Origin: Bathymodiolus brooksi
Lineage: Eukaryota; Mollusca; Bivalvia; Mytilida; Modiolidae
Assembly: GCA_963680875.1 (NCBI GenBank)
Contig: OY804589.1
Coordinates: 28,808,962 to 28,872,961, forward strand
Length of the DNA: 64,000 bases
Direction: 5' to 3'
Part shown: positions 38,082-50,900 of the stretch, in pieces
Numbering within the stretch: position 1 is the first letter of the stretch
Layout: every line of letters begins with the position of its first letter
The notes under the pieces: generated by a model
Told to the model about the DNA's origin: nothing
The model's input: the letters and a program-made list of their open reading frames with translations, nothing else
The model's database searches: none
Translations under genes and position numbers: made by a program

Positions 38082-41000
38082 GACCGATGTTTTGTTAGAG
38101 AGTTGACTCATGTTTTGTTTGTGAGTTGACCCATGTTTTGTTTTAGAGTTGACCCATGTTTTGTTAGAGAGTTGACTCATGTTTTGTTTGTGAGTTGACC
38201 CATGTTTTGTTAGAGAGTTGACCCATGTTTTGTTAGAGAGCTGACTCATGTTTTGTTTGAGAGTTGACCCATGTTTGTTTGAGAGTTGACTCATGTTTTG
38301 TTTGAAAATTGATCCATGTTTTGTTAGAGAGTTGTCTCATGTTTTGTTTGTGAGTTGACCCATGTTTTGTTTGAAAGTTGACCCATGTTTTGTTAGAGAA
38401 TTGACCCATGTTTTGTTAGAGAGTTGACTCATGTTTTGTTTGTGAGTTGACCCATGTTTTGTTTGAGAGTTGACCCATGTTTTGTTAGAGAGTTGACTCA
38501 TGTTTTGTTTGTGAGTTGACCCATCTTTTGTTAGAGAGTTGACCCATGTTTTGTTAGAGTTGACCCATGTTTTGTTTGAGAGTTGACCCATGTTTTGTTT
38601 GAGAGTTGACTCATGTTTTGTTTGAAAATTGTTCCATGTTTTATTAGAGAGTTGACTCATGTTTTGTTTGTGAGTTGACTCATGTGTTGTTTGAAAGTTG
38701 ACCCATGTTTTGTTAGAGAGTTGACTCATGTTTTGTTTGAAAATTGACCCATGTTTTGCTAGAGAGTTGACTCATGTTTTGTTTGTGAGTTGACCCATGT
38801 TTTGTTTGAGAGTTGACCCATGTTTTGTTTGAGAGTTGACCCATGTTTTGTTAGAGAGTTGACCCATGTTTTGTTAGAGAGTTGACTCATGTTTTGTTTG
38901 AGTGTTGACTCATGTTTTGTTTGAGAGTTGACTCATGATTTGTTTGAGAGTTGACTCATGTTTTGTTTGAGAATTGAATCATATTTTGTTAGAGTGTTGA
39001 TTCATGTTTTGTTTGAGAGTTAACTCATGTTTTGTTAGGGAGTTGACTCATGTTTTGTTTGAGTGTTGACCCATGTTTTGTTTGAGAGTTGACTCATGTT
39101 TTGTTAGAGAGTTGACCCATGTTTTGTTAGAGAGTTGACCCATGTTTTGTTTGAGAGTTGACTCATGTTTTGTTTGTGAGTTGACCCATATTTTGTTTGA
39201 GAGTTGACTCATGTTTTGTTAGAGAGTTGACTCATGTTTTGTTTTTGAGTTGACCCATGTTTTGTTAGAGAGTTGACCCATGTTTTGTTAGAGAGTTGAC
39301 TCATGTTTTGTTTGAGTGTTGACTCATGTTTTGTTTGAGAGTTGAATCATGATTTGTTTGAGAGTTGACTCATGTTTTGTTTGAGAGTTGACTCATAATT
39401 TGTTAGAGTGTTGATTCATGTTTTGTTTAATAGTTAACTCATGTTTTGTTAGAGAGTTGACTCATGTTTTGTTTGAGTGTTGACACATGTTTTGTATGAG
39501 AGTTGACTCATGTTTTGTTTGAGAGTTGACTCATGTTTTGTTTGTGAGTTGACCCATGTTTTGTTTTAGAGTTGACCCATGTTTTGTTAGAGAGTTGACT
39601 CATGTTTTGTTTGTGAATTGACCCATGTTTTGTTTGACAGTTGACCCATGTTTTGTTAGAGAGTTGACTCATGTTTTGGTTGTGAGTTGACTCATGTTTT
39701 GTTAGAGAGCTGACTCATGTTTTGTTTGAGAGTTGACCCATGTTTTGTTTGAGAGTTGACTCATGTTTTGTTTGAAAATTGATCCATGTTTTGTTAGAGA
39801 GTTGACCCATGTTTTGTTTGTGAGTTGACCCATGTTTTGTTTGAAAGTTGACCCATGTTTTGTTAGAGAATTGACCCATGTTTTGTTAGAGAGTTGACTC
39901 ATGTTTTGTTTGTGAGTTGACCCATGTTTTGTTTGAGAGTTGACCCAAGTTTTGTTAGAGAGTTGACTCATGTTTTGTTTGTGAGTTGACCCATGTTTTG
40001 TTAGAGAGTTGACCCATGTTTTGTTAGAGTTGACTCATGTTTTGTTTGAGAGTTGACCCATGTTTTGTTTGAGAGTTGACCCATGTTTTGTTAGAGAGTT
40101 GAATCATGTTTTGTTTGAAAATTGACCCATGTTTTGTTAGAGAGTTGAATCATGTTTTGTTTGAGAGTTGACCCATGTTTTGTTTGAGAGTTGACTCATG
40201 TTTTGTTTGTGATATGACCCATGTTTTGTTAGAGAGTTGACCCATGTTTTGTTAGAGAGTTGACTCATGTTTTGTTTGAGTGTTGAATCATGTTTTGTTT
40301 GAGAGTTGACTGATGATTTGTTTGAGAGTTGACTCATGTTTTGATTGAGAGTTGAATCATATTTTGTTAGAGTGTTGATTCATGTTTTATTTGAGAGTTT
40401 ACTCATGTTTTGTTAGGGAGTTAACCCATGTTTTGTTTGGGTGTTGACCCATGTTTTGTTTGAGAGTTGACTCATGTTTTGTTTGAGAGTTGACTCATGT
40501 TTTGTTAGAGAGTTGACCCATGTTTTGATAGAGAGTTGACCCATATTTTGTTTGAGAGTTGACTCATGTTTTGTTTGTGAGTTGACCCATGTTTTGTTTG
40601 AGAGTTGACTCATGTTTTGTTAGAGAGTTGACTCATGTTTTGTTTGTGAGTTGACCCATGTTTTGTTAGAGAGTTGACCAATGTTTTGTTAGAGAGTTGA
40701 CTCATGTTTTGTTTGAGTGTTGACTCATGCTTTGTTTGAGAGTTGAATCATGATTTGTTTGAGAGTTGACTCATATTTTGTTAGAGTGTTGATTCATGTT
40801 TTGTTAGAGAGTTGACTCATGTTTTGTTTGAGTGTTGACACATGTTTTGTTTGAGAGTTGACTCATGTTTTATTTGAGAGTTGACTCATGTTTTGTTAGA
40901 GAGTTGACCCATGTTTTGTTAGAGAGTTGACCCATGTTTTGTTAGAGAGTTGACTCATGTTTTGTTTGAGAGTTGACTCATGTTTTGTTTGTGAGTTGAC

Positions 41001-41687
41001 CCATGTTTTGTTAGAGAGTTGACCCATGTTTTGTTAGAGAGTTGACCCATGTTTTGTTAGAGAGTTGACTCATGTTTTGTTTGAGTGTTGACTCATGTTT
41101 TGTTAGAGAGTAGACCCATGTTTTGCTTGAGAGTTGACTCATGTTTTGTCAGAGAATTGACTCATGTTTTGTTAGAGAGTTGACCCATGTTTTGTTTGAG
41201 AGTTGACTCATGTTTTGTTAGAGAGTTGACCCATGTTTTGTTAGAGAGTTGACTCATGTTTTGTTAGAGAGTTGACCCATGTTTTGTTAGAGAGTTGACT
41301 CATGTTTTGTTTGTGAGTTGACCCATGTTTTGTTTGAGAGTTGACTCATGTTTTGTTAGAGAGTAGACCAATGTTTTGCTTGAGAGCTGACTCATGTTTA
41401 GTTAGAGAGTTGACCCATGTTTTGTTAGAGAGTTGACTCATGATTTGTTTGAGTGTTGACTCATGTTTTTTTTTAGCGTTGACTCATGATTTGTTAGAGA
41501 GTAGACCCATGTTTTGTTTGAGAGTTGACCCATGTTTTGTTTGAGAGTTGACTCATGTTTTGTTTGTGTGTTGACCAATGTTTTGTTAGAGAGTTAACTC
41601 ATGATTTGTTTGAGTGTTGACTCATGTTTTGTTTGAGTGTTGACTCATGATTTGTTAGAGAGTAGACCCATGTTTTGTTTGAGAGTT
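38082..41687. repeat. Region 3 unit g (3606 bp, diverged)
   Basis: This unit holds 2134-type monomers (GCTAG near 38757, GTTTTTGAG near 39240), then GACTGATGATTTG at 40308 with several private changes. It lacks both GTCGAC and GAGGTGAC. From about 41.0 kb monomers such as TTTAGTTAG (about 41397) and GAGCGTTG-like forms appear that become regular in region 4. It reads as a transition zone. Confidence 0.72.
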
Positions 41688-43709
41688 GACCGATGTTTTG
41701 TTAGAGAGTTGACTCATGTTTTGTTTGTGAGTTGATCCATGTTTTTTTTTTTGAGTTGACCCATGTTTTGTTAGAGAGTTGACTCATGTTTTGTTTGTGA
41801 GTTGACCCATGTTTTGTTTAAGAGTTGACCCATGTTTTGCTAGAGAGTTGACCCATGTTTTGTTTGTGAGTTGATCCATGTTTTGTTAGAGAGTTGACTC
41901 ATGTTTTGTTAGAGAGCTGACTCATGTTTTGTTTTAGAGTTGACCCATGTTTTGTTTGAGAGTTGACTCATGTTTTGTTTGAAAATTGATCCATGTTTTG
42001 TTAGAGAGTTGACCCATGTTTTGTTTGAAAGTTGACCCATGTTTTGTTAGAGAATTGACCCATGTTTTGTTAGAGAGTTGACTCATGTTTTGTTTGTGAG
42101 TTGACCCATGTTTTGTTTGAGAGTTGACCCATGTTTTGTTAGAGAGTTGACTCATGTTTGGTTTGTGAGTTGACCCATGTTTTGTTAGAGAGTTGACGCT
42201 TGTTTTGTTAGAGTTGACTCATGTTTTGTTTGAGAGTTGACCCATGTTTTGTTTGAGAGTTGACCCATGTTTTGTTTGAAAATTGTTCCATGTTTTGTTA
42301 GAGAGTTGACTCATGTTTTGTTTGTGAGTTGACCCATGTTTTGTTTGAAAGTTGACCCATGTTTTGTTAGAGAGTTGACTCATGTTTTGTTTGAAAATTG
42401 ACCCATGTTTTGTTAGAGAGTTGACTCATGTTTTGTTAGAGAGTTGACCCATGTTTTGTTAGAGAGTTGACTCATGATTTGTTTGAGTGTTGACTCATGT
42501 TTTGTTTGAGCGTTGACTCATGATTTGTTAGAGAGTAGACCCATGTTTTGTTTGAGAGTTGACCCATGTTTTGTTTGCGAGTTGACTCATGTTTTGTTAG
42601 AGAGTTGACCTATGTTTTGTTAGAGAGTTAACTCATGATTTGTTTGAGTGTTGACTCATGTTTTGTTTGAGTGTTGACTCATGATTTGTTAGAGAGTAGA
42701 CCCATGTTTTTTTGAGAGTTGACCCATGTTTTGTTAGAGAGTTGACTCATGTTTTGTTTGTGAGTTGACCCATGTTTTGTTTTAGAGTTGACCCATGTTT
42801 TGTTAGAGAGTTGACTCATGTTTTGTTTGTGAGTTGACCCATGTTTTGTTTGAGAGTTGACCCATGTTTTGTTAGAGAGTTGACTCATGTTTTGTTTGAG
42901 AGTTGACTCATGTTTTGTTTGAGAGTTGACTCATGTTTTGTTTGAGAGTTGACCCATGTTTTGTTTGAGAGTTGACCCATGTTTTGTTTGTGAGTTGACC
43001 CATGTTTTGTTAGAGAGTTGACCCATGTTTTGTTAGAGAGTTGACCCATGTTTTGTTTGAGAGTTGACTCATGTTTTGTTTGTGAGTGGACCCATGTTTT
43101 GTTAGAGAGTTGACCCATGTTTTGTTAGAGAGTTGAACCATGTTTTGTTTGTGAGTTGACCCATGTTTTGTAAGAGAGTTGACCCATGTTTTGTTAGAGA
43201 GTTGACCCATGTTTTGTTTGTGAGTTGACTCATGTTTTGTTAGAGAGTTGACCCATGTTTTGTTAGAGAGTTGACTCATGTTTTGTTAGAGAGTTGACCC
43301 ATGTTTTGTTAGAGAGTTGACTCATGTTTTGTTTGTGAGTTGACCCATGTTTTGTTTGAGAGTTGACTCATGTTTTGTTAGAGAGTAGACCCATGTTTTG
43401 CTTGAGAGCTGACTCATGTTTAGTTAGAGAGTTGACCCATGTTTTGTTAGAGAGTTGAATCATGATTTGTTTGAGTGTTGACTCATGTTTTGTTTGAGCG
43501 TTGACTCATGATTTGTTAGAGAGTAGACCCATGTTTTGTTTGAGAGTTGACCCATGTTTTGTTTGAGAGTTGACTCATGTTTTGTTTGAGTGTTGACCCA
43601 TGTTTTGTTAGAGAGTTAACTCATGATTTGTTTGAGTGTTGACTCATGTTTTGTTTGAGTGTTGACTCATGATTTGTTAGAGAGTAGACCCATGTTTTGT
43701 TTGAGAGTT

Positions 43710-45295
43710 GACCGATGTTTTGTTAGAGAGTTGACTCATGTTTTGTTTGTGAGTTGATTCATGTTTTTTTTTGAGTTGACCCATGTTTTGTTAGAGAGTT
43801 GACTCATGTTTTGTTTGTGAGTTGACCCATGTTTTGTTTAAGAGTTGACCCATGTTTTGTTAGAGAGTTGACCCATGTTTTGTTTGTGAGTTGATCCATG
43901 TTTTGTTAGAGAGTTGACCCATGTTTTGTTCGAGAGCTGACTCATGTTTTGTTTTAGAGTTGACCCATGTTTTGTTTGAGAGTTGACTCATGTTTTGTTT
44001 GAAAATTGATCCATGTTTTGTTAGAGAGTTGACCCATGTTTTGTTTGAAAGTTGACCCATGTTTTGTTAGAGAGTTGACTCATGTTTTGTTTGTGAGTTG
44101 ACCCATGTTTTGTTTGAGAGTTGACCCATGTTTTGTTAGAGAGTTGACTCATGTTTTGTTTGTGAGTTGACCCATGTTTTGTTTGAAAGTTGACCCATGT
44201 TTTGTTAGAGAGTTGACTCATGTTTTGTTTGAAAATTGACCCATGTTTTGTTAGAGAGTTGACTCATGTTTTGTTAGAGAGTTGACCCATGTTTTGTTAG
44301 AGAGTTGACTCATGATTTGTTTGAGTGTTGACTCATGTTTTGTTTGAGCGTTGACTCATGATTTGTTAGAGAGTAGACCCATGTTTTGTTTGAGAGTTGA
44401 CCCATGTTTTGTTTGCGAGTTGACTCATGTTTTGTTAGAGAGTTGACCTATGTTTTTTTAGAGAGTTAACTCATGATTTGTTTGAGTGTTGACTCATGTT
44501 TTGTTTGAGTGTTGACTCATGTTTTGTTTGAGAGTTGACCCATGTTTTGTTTGAGAGTTGACCCATGTTTTGTTTGTGAGTTGACCCATGTTTTGTTAGA
44601 GAGTTGACCCATGTTTTGTTAGAGAGTTGACCCATGTTTTGTTTGAGAGTTGACTCATGTTTTGTTTGTGAGTGGACCCATGTTTTGTTAGAGAGTTGAC
44701 CCATGTTTTGTTAGAGAGTTGACCCATGTTTTGTTTGTGAGTTGACCCATGTTTTGTAAGAGAGTTGACCCATGTTTTGTTAGAGAGTTGACCCATGTTT
44801 TGTTTGTGAGTTGACTCATGTTTTGTTAGAGAGTTGACCCATGTTTTGTTAGAGAGTTGACTCATGTTTTGTTAGAGAGTTGACCCATGTTTTGTTAGAG
44901 AGTTGACTCATGTTTTGTTTGTGAGTTGACCCATGTTTTGTTTGAGAGTTGACTCATGTTTTGTTAGAGAGTAGACCCATGTTTTGCTTGAGAGCTGACT
45001 CATGTTTAGTTAGAGAGTTGACCCATGTTTTGTTAGAGAGTTGACTCATGATTTGTTTGAGTGTTGACTCATGTTTTGTTTGAGCGTTGACTCATGATTT
45101 GTTAGAGAGTAGACCCATGTTTTGTTTGAGAGTTGACCCATGTTTTGTTTGAGAGTTGACTCATGTTTTGTTTGAGTGTTGACCCATGTTTTGTTAGAGA
45201 GTTAACTCATGATTTGTTTGAGTGTTGACTCATGTTTTGTTTGAGTGTTGACTCATGATTTGTTAGAGAGTAGACCCATGTTTTGTTTGAGAGTT
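43710..45295. repeat. Region 4 unit, 1586 bp
   Basis: The basic form of the region-4 unit has a 9-T tract at 43764-43772 and a single copy of the GAAAATTG/GAAAGTTG block near 43.98-44.24 kb. From about 44107 onward it is also the start of the 7.4-kb block duplicated further right. Confidence 0.8.
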
Positions 45296-47112
45296 GACCG
45301 ATGTTTTGTTAGAGAGTTGACTCATGTTTTGTTTGTGAGTTGATTCATGTTTTTTTTTTGAGTTGACCCATGTTTTGTTAGAGAGTTGACTCATGTTTTG
45401 TTTGTGAGTTGACCCATGTTTTGTTTAAGAGTTGACCCATGTTTTGTTAGAGAGTTGACCCATGTTTTGTTTGTGAGTTGATCCATGTTTTGTTAGAGAG
45501 TTGACCCATGTTTTGTTAGAGAGCTGACTCATGTTTTGTTTTAGAGTTGACCCATGTTTTGTTTGAGAGTTGACTCATGTTTTGTTTGAAAATTGATCCA
45601 TGTTTTGTTAGAGAGTTGACCCATGTTTTGTTTGAAAGTTGACCCATGTTTTGTTAGAGAGTTGACTCATGTTTTGTTTGTGAGTTGACCCATGTTTTGT
45701 TTGAGAGTTGACCCATGTTTTGTTAGAGAGTTGACTCATGTTTTGTTTGTGAGTTGACCCATGTTTTGTTTGAAAGTTGACCCATGTTTTGTTTGAGAGT
45801 TGACTCATGTTTTGTTTGAAAATTGATCCATGTTTTGTTAGAGAGTTGACCCATGTTTTGTTTGAAAGTTGACCCATGTTTTGTTAGAGAGTTGACTCAT
45901 GTTTTGTTTGTGAGTTGACCCATGTTTTGTTTGAGAGTTGACCCATGTTTTGTTAGAGAGTTGACTCATGTTTTGTTTGTGAGTTGACCCATGTTTTGTT
46001 TGAAAGTTGACCCATGTTTTGTTAGAGAGTTGACTCATGTTTTGTTTGAAAATTGACCCATGTTTTGTTAGAGAGTTGACTCATGTTTTGTTAGAGAGTT
46101 GACCCATGTTTTGTTAGAGAGTTGACTCATGATTTGTTTGAGTGTTGACTCATGTTTTGTTTGAGCGTTGACTCATGATTTGTTAGAGAGTAGACCCATG
46201 TTTTGTTTGAGAGTTGACCCATGTTTTGTTTGCGAGTTGACTCATGTTTTGTTAGAGAGTTGACCTATGTTTTTTTAGAGAGTTAACTCATGATTTGTTT
46301 GAGTGTTGACTCATGTTTTGTTTGAGTGTTGACTCATGTTTTGTTTGAGAGTTGACCCATGTTTTGTTTGAGAGTTGACCCATGTTTTGTTTGTGAGTTG
46401 ACCCATGTTTTGTTAGAGAGTTGACTCATGTTTTGTTAGAGAGTTGACCCATGTTTTGTTTGAGAGTTGACTCATGTTTTGTTTGTGAGTGGACCCATGT
46501 TTTGTTAGAGAGTTGACCCATGTTTTGTTAGAGAGTTGACCCATGTTTTGTTTGTGAGTTGACCCATGTTTTGTAAGAGAGTTGACCCATGTTTTGTTAG
46601 AGAGTTGACCCATGTTTTGTTTGTGAGTTGACTCATGTTTTGTTAGAGAGTTGACCCATGTTTTGTTAGAGAGTTGACTCATGTTTTGTTAGAGAGTTGA
46701 CCCATGTTTTGTTAGAGAGTTGACTCATGTTTTGTTTGTGAGTTGACCCATGTTTTGTTTGAGAGTTGACTCATGTTTTGTTAGAGAGTAGACCCATGTT
46801 TTGCTTGAGAGCTGACTCATGTTTAGTTAGAGGGTTGACCCATGTTTTGTTAGAGAGTTGACTCATGATTTGTTTGAGTGTTGACTCATGTTTTGTTTGA
46901 ACGTTGACTCATGATTTGTTAGAGAGTAGACCCATGTTTTGTTTGAGAGTTGACCCATGTTTTGTTTGAGAGTTGACTCATGTTTTGTTTGAGTGTTGAC
47001 CCATGTTTTGTTAGAGAGTTAACTCATGATTTGTTTGAGTGTTGACTCATGTTTTGTTTGAGTGTTGACTCATGATTTGTTAGAGAGTAGACCCATGTTT
47101 TGTTTGAGAGTT
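45296..47112. repeat. Region 4 unit, 1817 bp (79 x 23)
   Basis: It has the same order as the preceding unit but with a 10-T tract (45350-45359) and a ten-monomer internal duplication at 45608-46067. An 1817-bp spacing also separates the copies at 52949 and 54766, so this longer form exists in both halves of the larger duplication. Confidence 0.82.
45608..46067. repeat. 230-bp (10-monomer) tandem duplication
   Basis: The block holding GAAAGTTG, TTTGTGAG, TTTGAGAG and GAAAATTG monomers is present at 45608 and again at 45838, a shift of exactly 230 bp. The unit before it (43.9-44.2 kb) and the one after (47.4-47.65 kb) have it once. The same doubled form is at 53261 and 53491, offset 7653, so it predates the 7.4-kb duplication. 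Confidence 0.82.
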
Positions 47113-47920
47113 GACCGATGTTTTGTTAGAGAGTTGACTCATGTTTTGTTTGTGAGTTGATTCATGTTTTTTTTTTGAGTTGACCCATGTTTTGTTAGAG
47201 AGTTGACTCATGTTTTGTTTGTGAGTTGACCCATGTTTTGTTTAAGAGTTGACCCATGTTTTGTTAGAGAGTTGACCCATGTTTTGTTTGTGAGTTGATC
47301 CATGTTTTGTTAGAGAGTTGACCCATGTTTTGTTAGAGAGCTGACTCATGTTTTGTTTTAGAGTTGACCCATGTTTTGTTTGAGAGTTGACTCATGTTTT
47401 GTTTGAAAATTGATCCATGTTTTGTTAGAGAGTTGACCCATGTTTTGTTTGAAAGTTGACCCATGTTTTGTTAGAGAGTTGACTCATGTTTTGTTTGTGA
47501 TTTGACCCATGTTTTGTTTGAGAGTTGACCCATGTTTTGTTAGAGAGTTGACTCATGTTTTGTTTGTGAGTTGACCCATGTTTTGTTTGAAAGTTGACCC
47601 ATGTTTTGTTAGAGAGTTGACTCATGTTTTGTTTGAAAATTGACCCATGTTTTGTTAGAGAGTTGACTCATGTTTTGTTAGAGAGTTGACCCATGTTTTG
47701 TTAGAGAGTTGACTCATGATTTGTTTGAGTGTTGACTCATGTTTTGTTTGAGCGTTGACTCATGATTTGTTAGAGAGTAGACCCATGTTTTGTTTGAGAG
47801 TTGACCCATGTTTTGTTTGCGAGTTGACTCATGTTTTGTTAGAGAGTTGACCTATGTTTTTTTAGAGAGTTAACTCATAATTTGTTTGAGTGTTGACTCA
47901 TGTTTTGTTTGAGTGTTGAC

Positions 47921-50900
47921 TCATGATTTGTTAGAGAGTAGACCCATGTTTTTTTGAGAGTTGACCCATGTTTTGTTAGAGAGTTGACTCATGTTTTGTT
48001 TGTGAGTTGACCCATGTTTTGTTTTAGAGTTGACCCATGTTTTGTTAGAGAGTTGACTCATGTTTTGTTTGTGAGTTGACCCATGTTTTGTTTGAGAGTT
48101 GACCCATGTTTTGTTAGAGAGTTGACCCATGTTTTGTTTGTGAGTTGACCCATGTTTTGTTAGAGAGTTTACCCATGTTTTGTTAGAGAGCTGACTCATG
48201 TTTTGTTTGAGAGTTGACTCATGTTTTGTTTGAGAGTTGACTCATGTTTTGTTTGAGAGTTGACCCATGTTTTGTTTGAGAGTTGAATCATGTTTTGTTT
48301 GTGAGTTGACCCATGTTTTGTTAGAGAGTTGACCCATGTTTTGTTAGAGAGTTGACCCATGTTTTGTTTGAGAGTTGACTCATGTTTTGTTTGTGAGTTG
48401 AGCCATGTTTTGTTAGAGAGTTGACCCATGTTTTGTTAGAGAGTTGACCTATGTTTTGTTTGTGAGTTGACCCATGTTTTGTAAGAGAGTTGACCCATGT
48501 TTTGTTAGAGAGTTGACCCATGTTTTGTTTGTGAGTTGACTCATGATTTGTTTGAGTGTTGACTCATGTTTTGTTTGAGTGTTGACCCATATTTTGTTAG
48601 AGAGTAGACCCATGTTTTGCTTGAGAGTTGACTCATGTTTTGTTAGAGAGTTGACCCATGTTTTGTTAGAGAGTTGACCCATGTTTTGTTTGAGAGTTGA
48701 CTCATGTTTTGTTAGAGAGTTGACCCATGTTTTGTTAGAGAGTTGACCCATGTTTTGTTAGAGAGTTGACTCATGTTTTGTTTGTGAGTTGACCCATGTT
48801 TTGTTTGAGAGTAGACCCATGTTTTGCTTGAGAGTTGACCCATGTTTTGTCTGAGAGTTGACCCATGTTTTGTTAGAGAGTTGACTCATGATTTGTTTGA
48901 GTGTTGAATCATGTTTTGTTTGAGCGTTGACTCATGATTTGTTAGAGAGTAGACCCATGAGTTGTTTGAGAGTTGACCCATGTTTTGTTTGAGAGTTGAC
49001 TCATGTTTTGTTAGAGAGTTGACCCATGTTTTGTTAGAGTTAACTCATGATTTGTTTGAGTGTTGACTCACGTTTTGTTTGAGTGTTGACTCATGATTTG
49101 TTAGAGAGTAGACCCATGTTTTGTTTGAGAGTTGACCCATGTTTTGTTAGAGAGTTGACTCATGTTTTGTTTGTGAGTTGACCCATGTTTTGTTTTAGAG
49201 TTGACTCATGTTTTGTTTGTGAGTTGATCCATGTTTTTTTTTTTGAGTTGACCCATGTTTTGTTAGAGAGTTGACTCATGTTTTGTTTGTGAGTTGACCC
49301 ATGTTTTGTTTAAGAGTTGACCCATGTTTTGTTAGAGAGTTGACCCATGTTTTGTTTGTGAGTTGATCCATGTTTTGTTAGAGAGTTGACCCATGTTTTG
49401 TTAGAGAGTTGACTCATGTTTTGTTTGTGAGTTGACCCATGTTTTGTTTGAGAGTTGACCCATGTTTTGTTAGAGAGTTGACCCATGTTTTGTTTGTGAG
49501 TTGACCCATGTTTTGTTAGAGAGTTGACCCATGTTTTGTTAGAGAGCTGACTCATGTTTTGTTTGAGAGTTGACTCATGTTTTGTTTGAGAGTTGACTCA
49601 TGTTTTGTTTGAGAGTTGACCCATGTTTTGTTTGAGAGTTGACTCATGTTTTGTTTGTGAGTTGACCCATGTTTTGTTAGAGAGTTGACCCATGTTTTGT
49701 TAGAGAGTTGACCCATGTTTTGTTTGAGAGTTGACTCATGTTTTGTTTGAGAGTTGAATCATATTTTGTTAGAGTGTTGATTCATGTTTTGTTTGAGAGT
49801 TAACTCATGTTTTGTTAGGGAGTTGACTCATGTTTTGTTTGAGTGTTGACCATGTTTTGTTTGAGAGTTGACCGATGTTTTGTTTGAGAGTTGACTCATG
49901 TTTTGTTAGAGAGTTGACCCATGTTTTGTTAGAGAGTTGACCCATATTTTGTTTGAGAGTTGACTCATGTTTTGTTTGTGAGTTGACCCATGTTTTGTTT
50001 GAGAGTTGACTCATGTTTTGTTATAGATTTGACTCATGTTTTGTTTGTGAGTTGACCCATGTTTTGTTAGAGAGTTGACCCATGTTTTGTTAGAGAGTTG
50101 ACTCATGTTTTGTTTGAGTGTTGACTCATGTTTTGTTTGAGAGTTAACTCATGATTTGTTTGAGAGTTGACTCATGTTTTGTTTGAGAGTTGACCCATGT
50201 TTTGTTTGAGAGTTGACTCACGTTTTTTTGAGAGTTGACCCATGTTTTGCATGAGAGTTGACTCATGTTTTGTTTGTGAGTTGACCCATGTTTTGTTTGA
50301 GAGTTGACTCATGTTTTGTTTGTGAGTTGACCCATGTTTTGTTAGAGAGTTGACTCATGTTTTGATAGAGAGTTGACCCATGTTTTGTTTGAGAGTTGAC
50401 TCATGTTTTGTTTGTGAGTTGACCCATGTTTTGTTAGAGAGTTGACCCATGTTTTGTTAGAGAGTTGACCCATGTTTTGTTTGTGAGTTGACCCATGTTT
50501 TGTAAGAGAGTTGACCCATGTTTTGTTAGAGAGTTGATTCATGTTTTGTTTGTGAGTTGACTCATGATTTGTTTGAGTGTTGACTCATGTTTTGCTTGAG
50601 TGTTGACCCATATTTTGTTAGAGAGTAGACCCATGTTTTGCTTGAGAGTTGACTCATGTTTTGTTAGAGAGTTGACCCATGTTTTGTTAGAGAGTTGACC
50701 CATGTTTTGTTTGAGAGTTGACTCATGTTTTGTTAGAGTGTTGACCCATGTTTTGTTAGAGAGTTGACTCATGTTTTGTTAGAGATTTGACTCATGTTTT
50801 GTTAGAGAGTTGACTCATGTTTTGTTTGTGAGTTGACCCATGTTTTGTTTGAGAGTAGACCCATGTTTTGTTAGAGAGTAGACCCATGTTTTGCTTGAGA

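Larger units (their letters stand above)
11961..41687. repeat. HOR region 3 (mosaic 3.4-5.1 kb units)
   Basis: The repeated order is defined by rare monomers. GACCGATG occurs at 16493, 21431, 26093, 29607, 34638, 38082 and 41688. GACTGATGATTTG occurs at 12656, 17594, 22691, 30593 and 40308. GAGGTGACTC occurs at 14351, 19289, 24386, 27465, 32288 and 35918. Three of the GAGGTGAC-to-GACCGATG intervals are exactly 2142 bp; the others are 1707, 2350 and 2164. Some units have part of this order replaced by monomers like those at 8.8-9.6 kb of the 2134-bp unit. Confidence 0.85.
41688..47920. repeat. HOR region 4 (1.6-2.0 kb units)
   Basis: GACCGATG recurs at 41688, 43710, 45296 and 47113, giving units of 2022, 1586 and 1817 bp. 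Each unit carries a T-tract monomer about 54 bp later, CATGTTTAGTTAG, GAGCGTTG, TTTGCGAG, GACCTATG next to a T-rich monomer, and GAGTGGACC. The 1586 to 1817 change is 231 bp, exactly one 230-bp internal duplication plus one T in the T tract. Confidence 0.83.
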
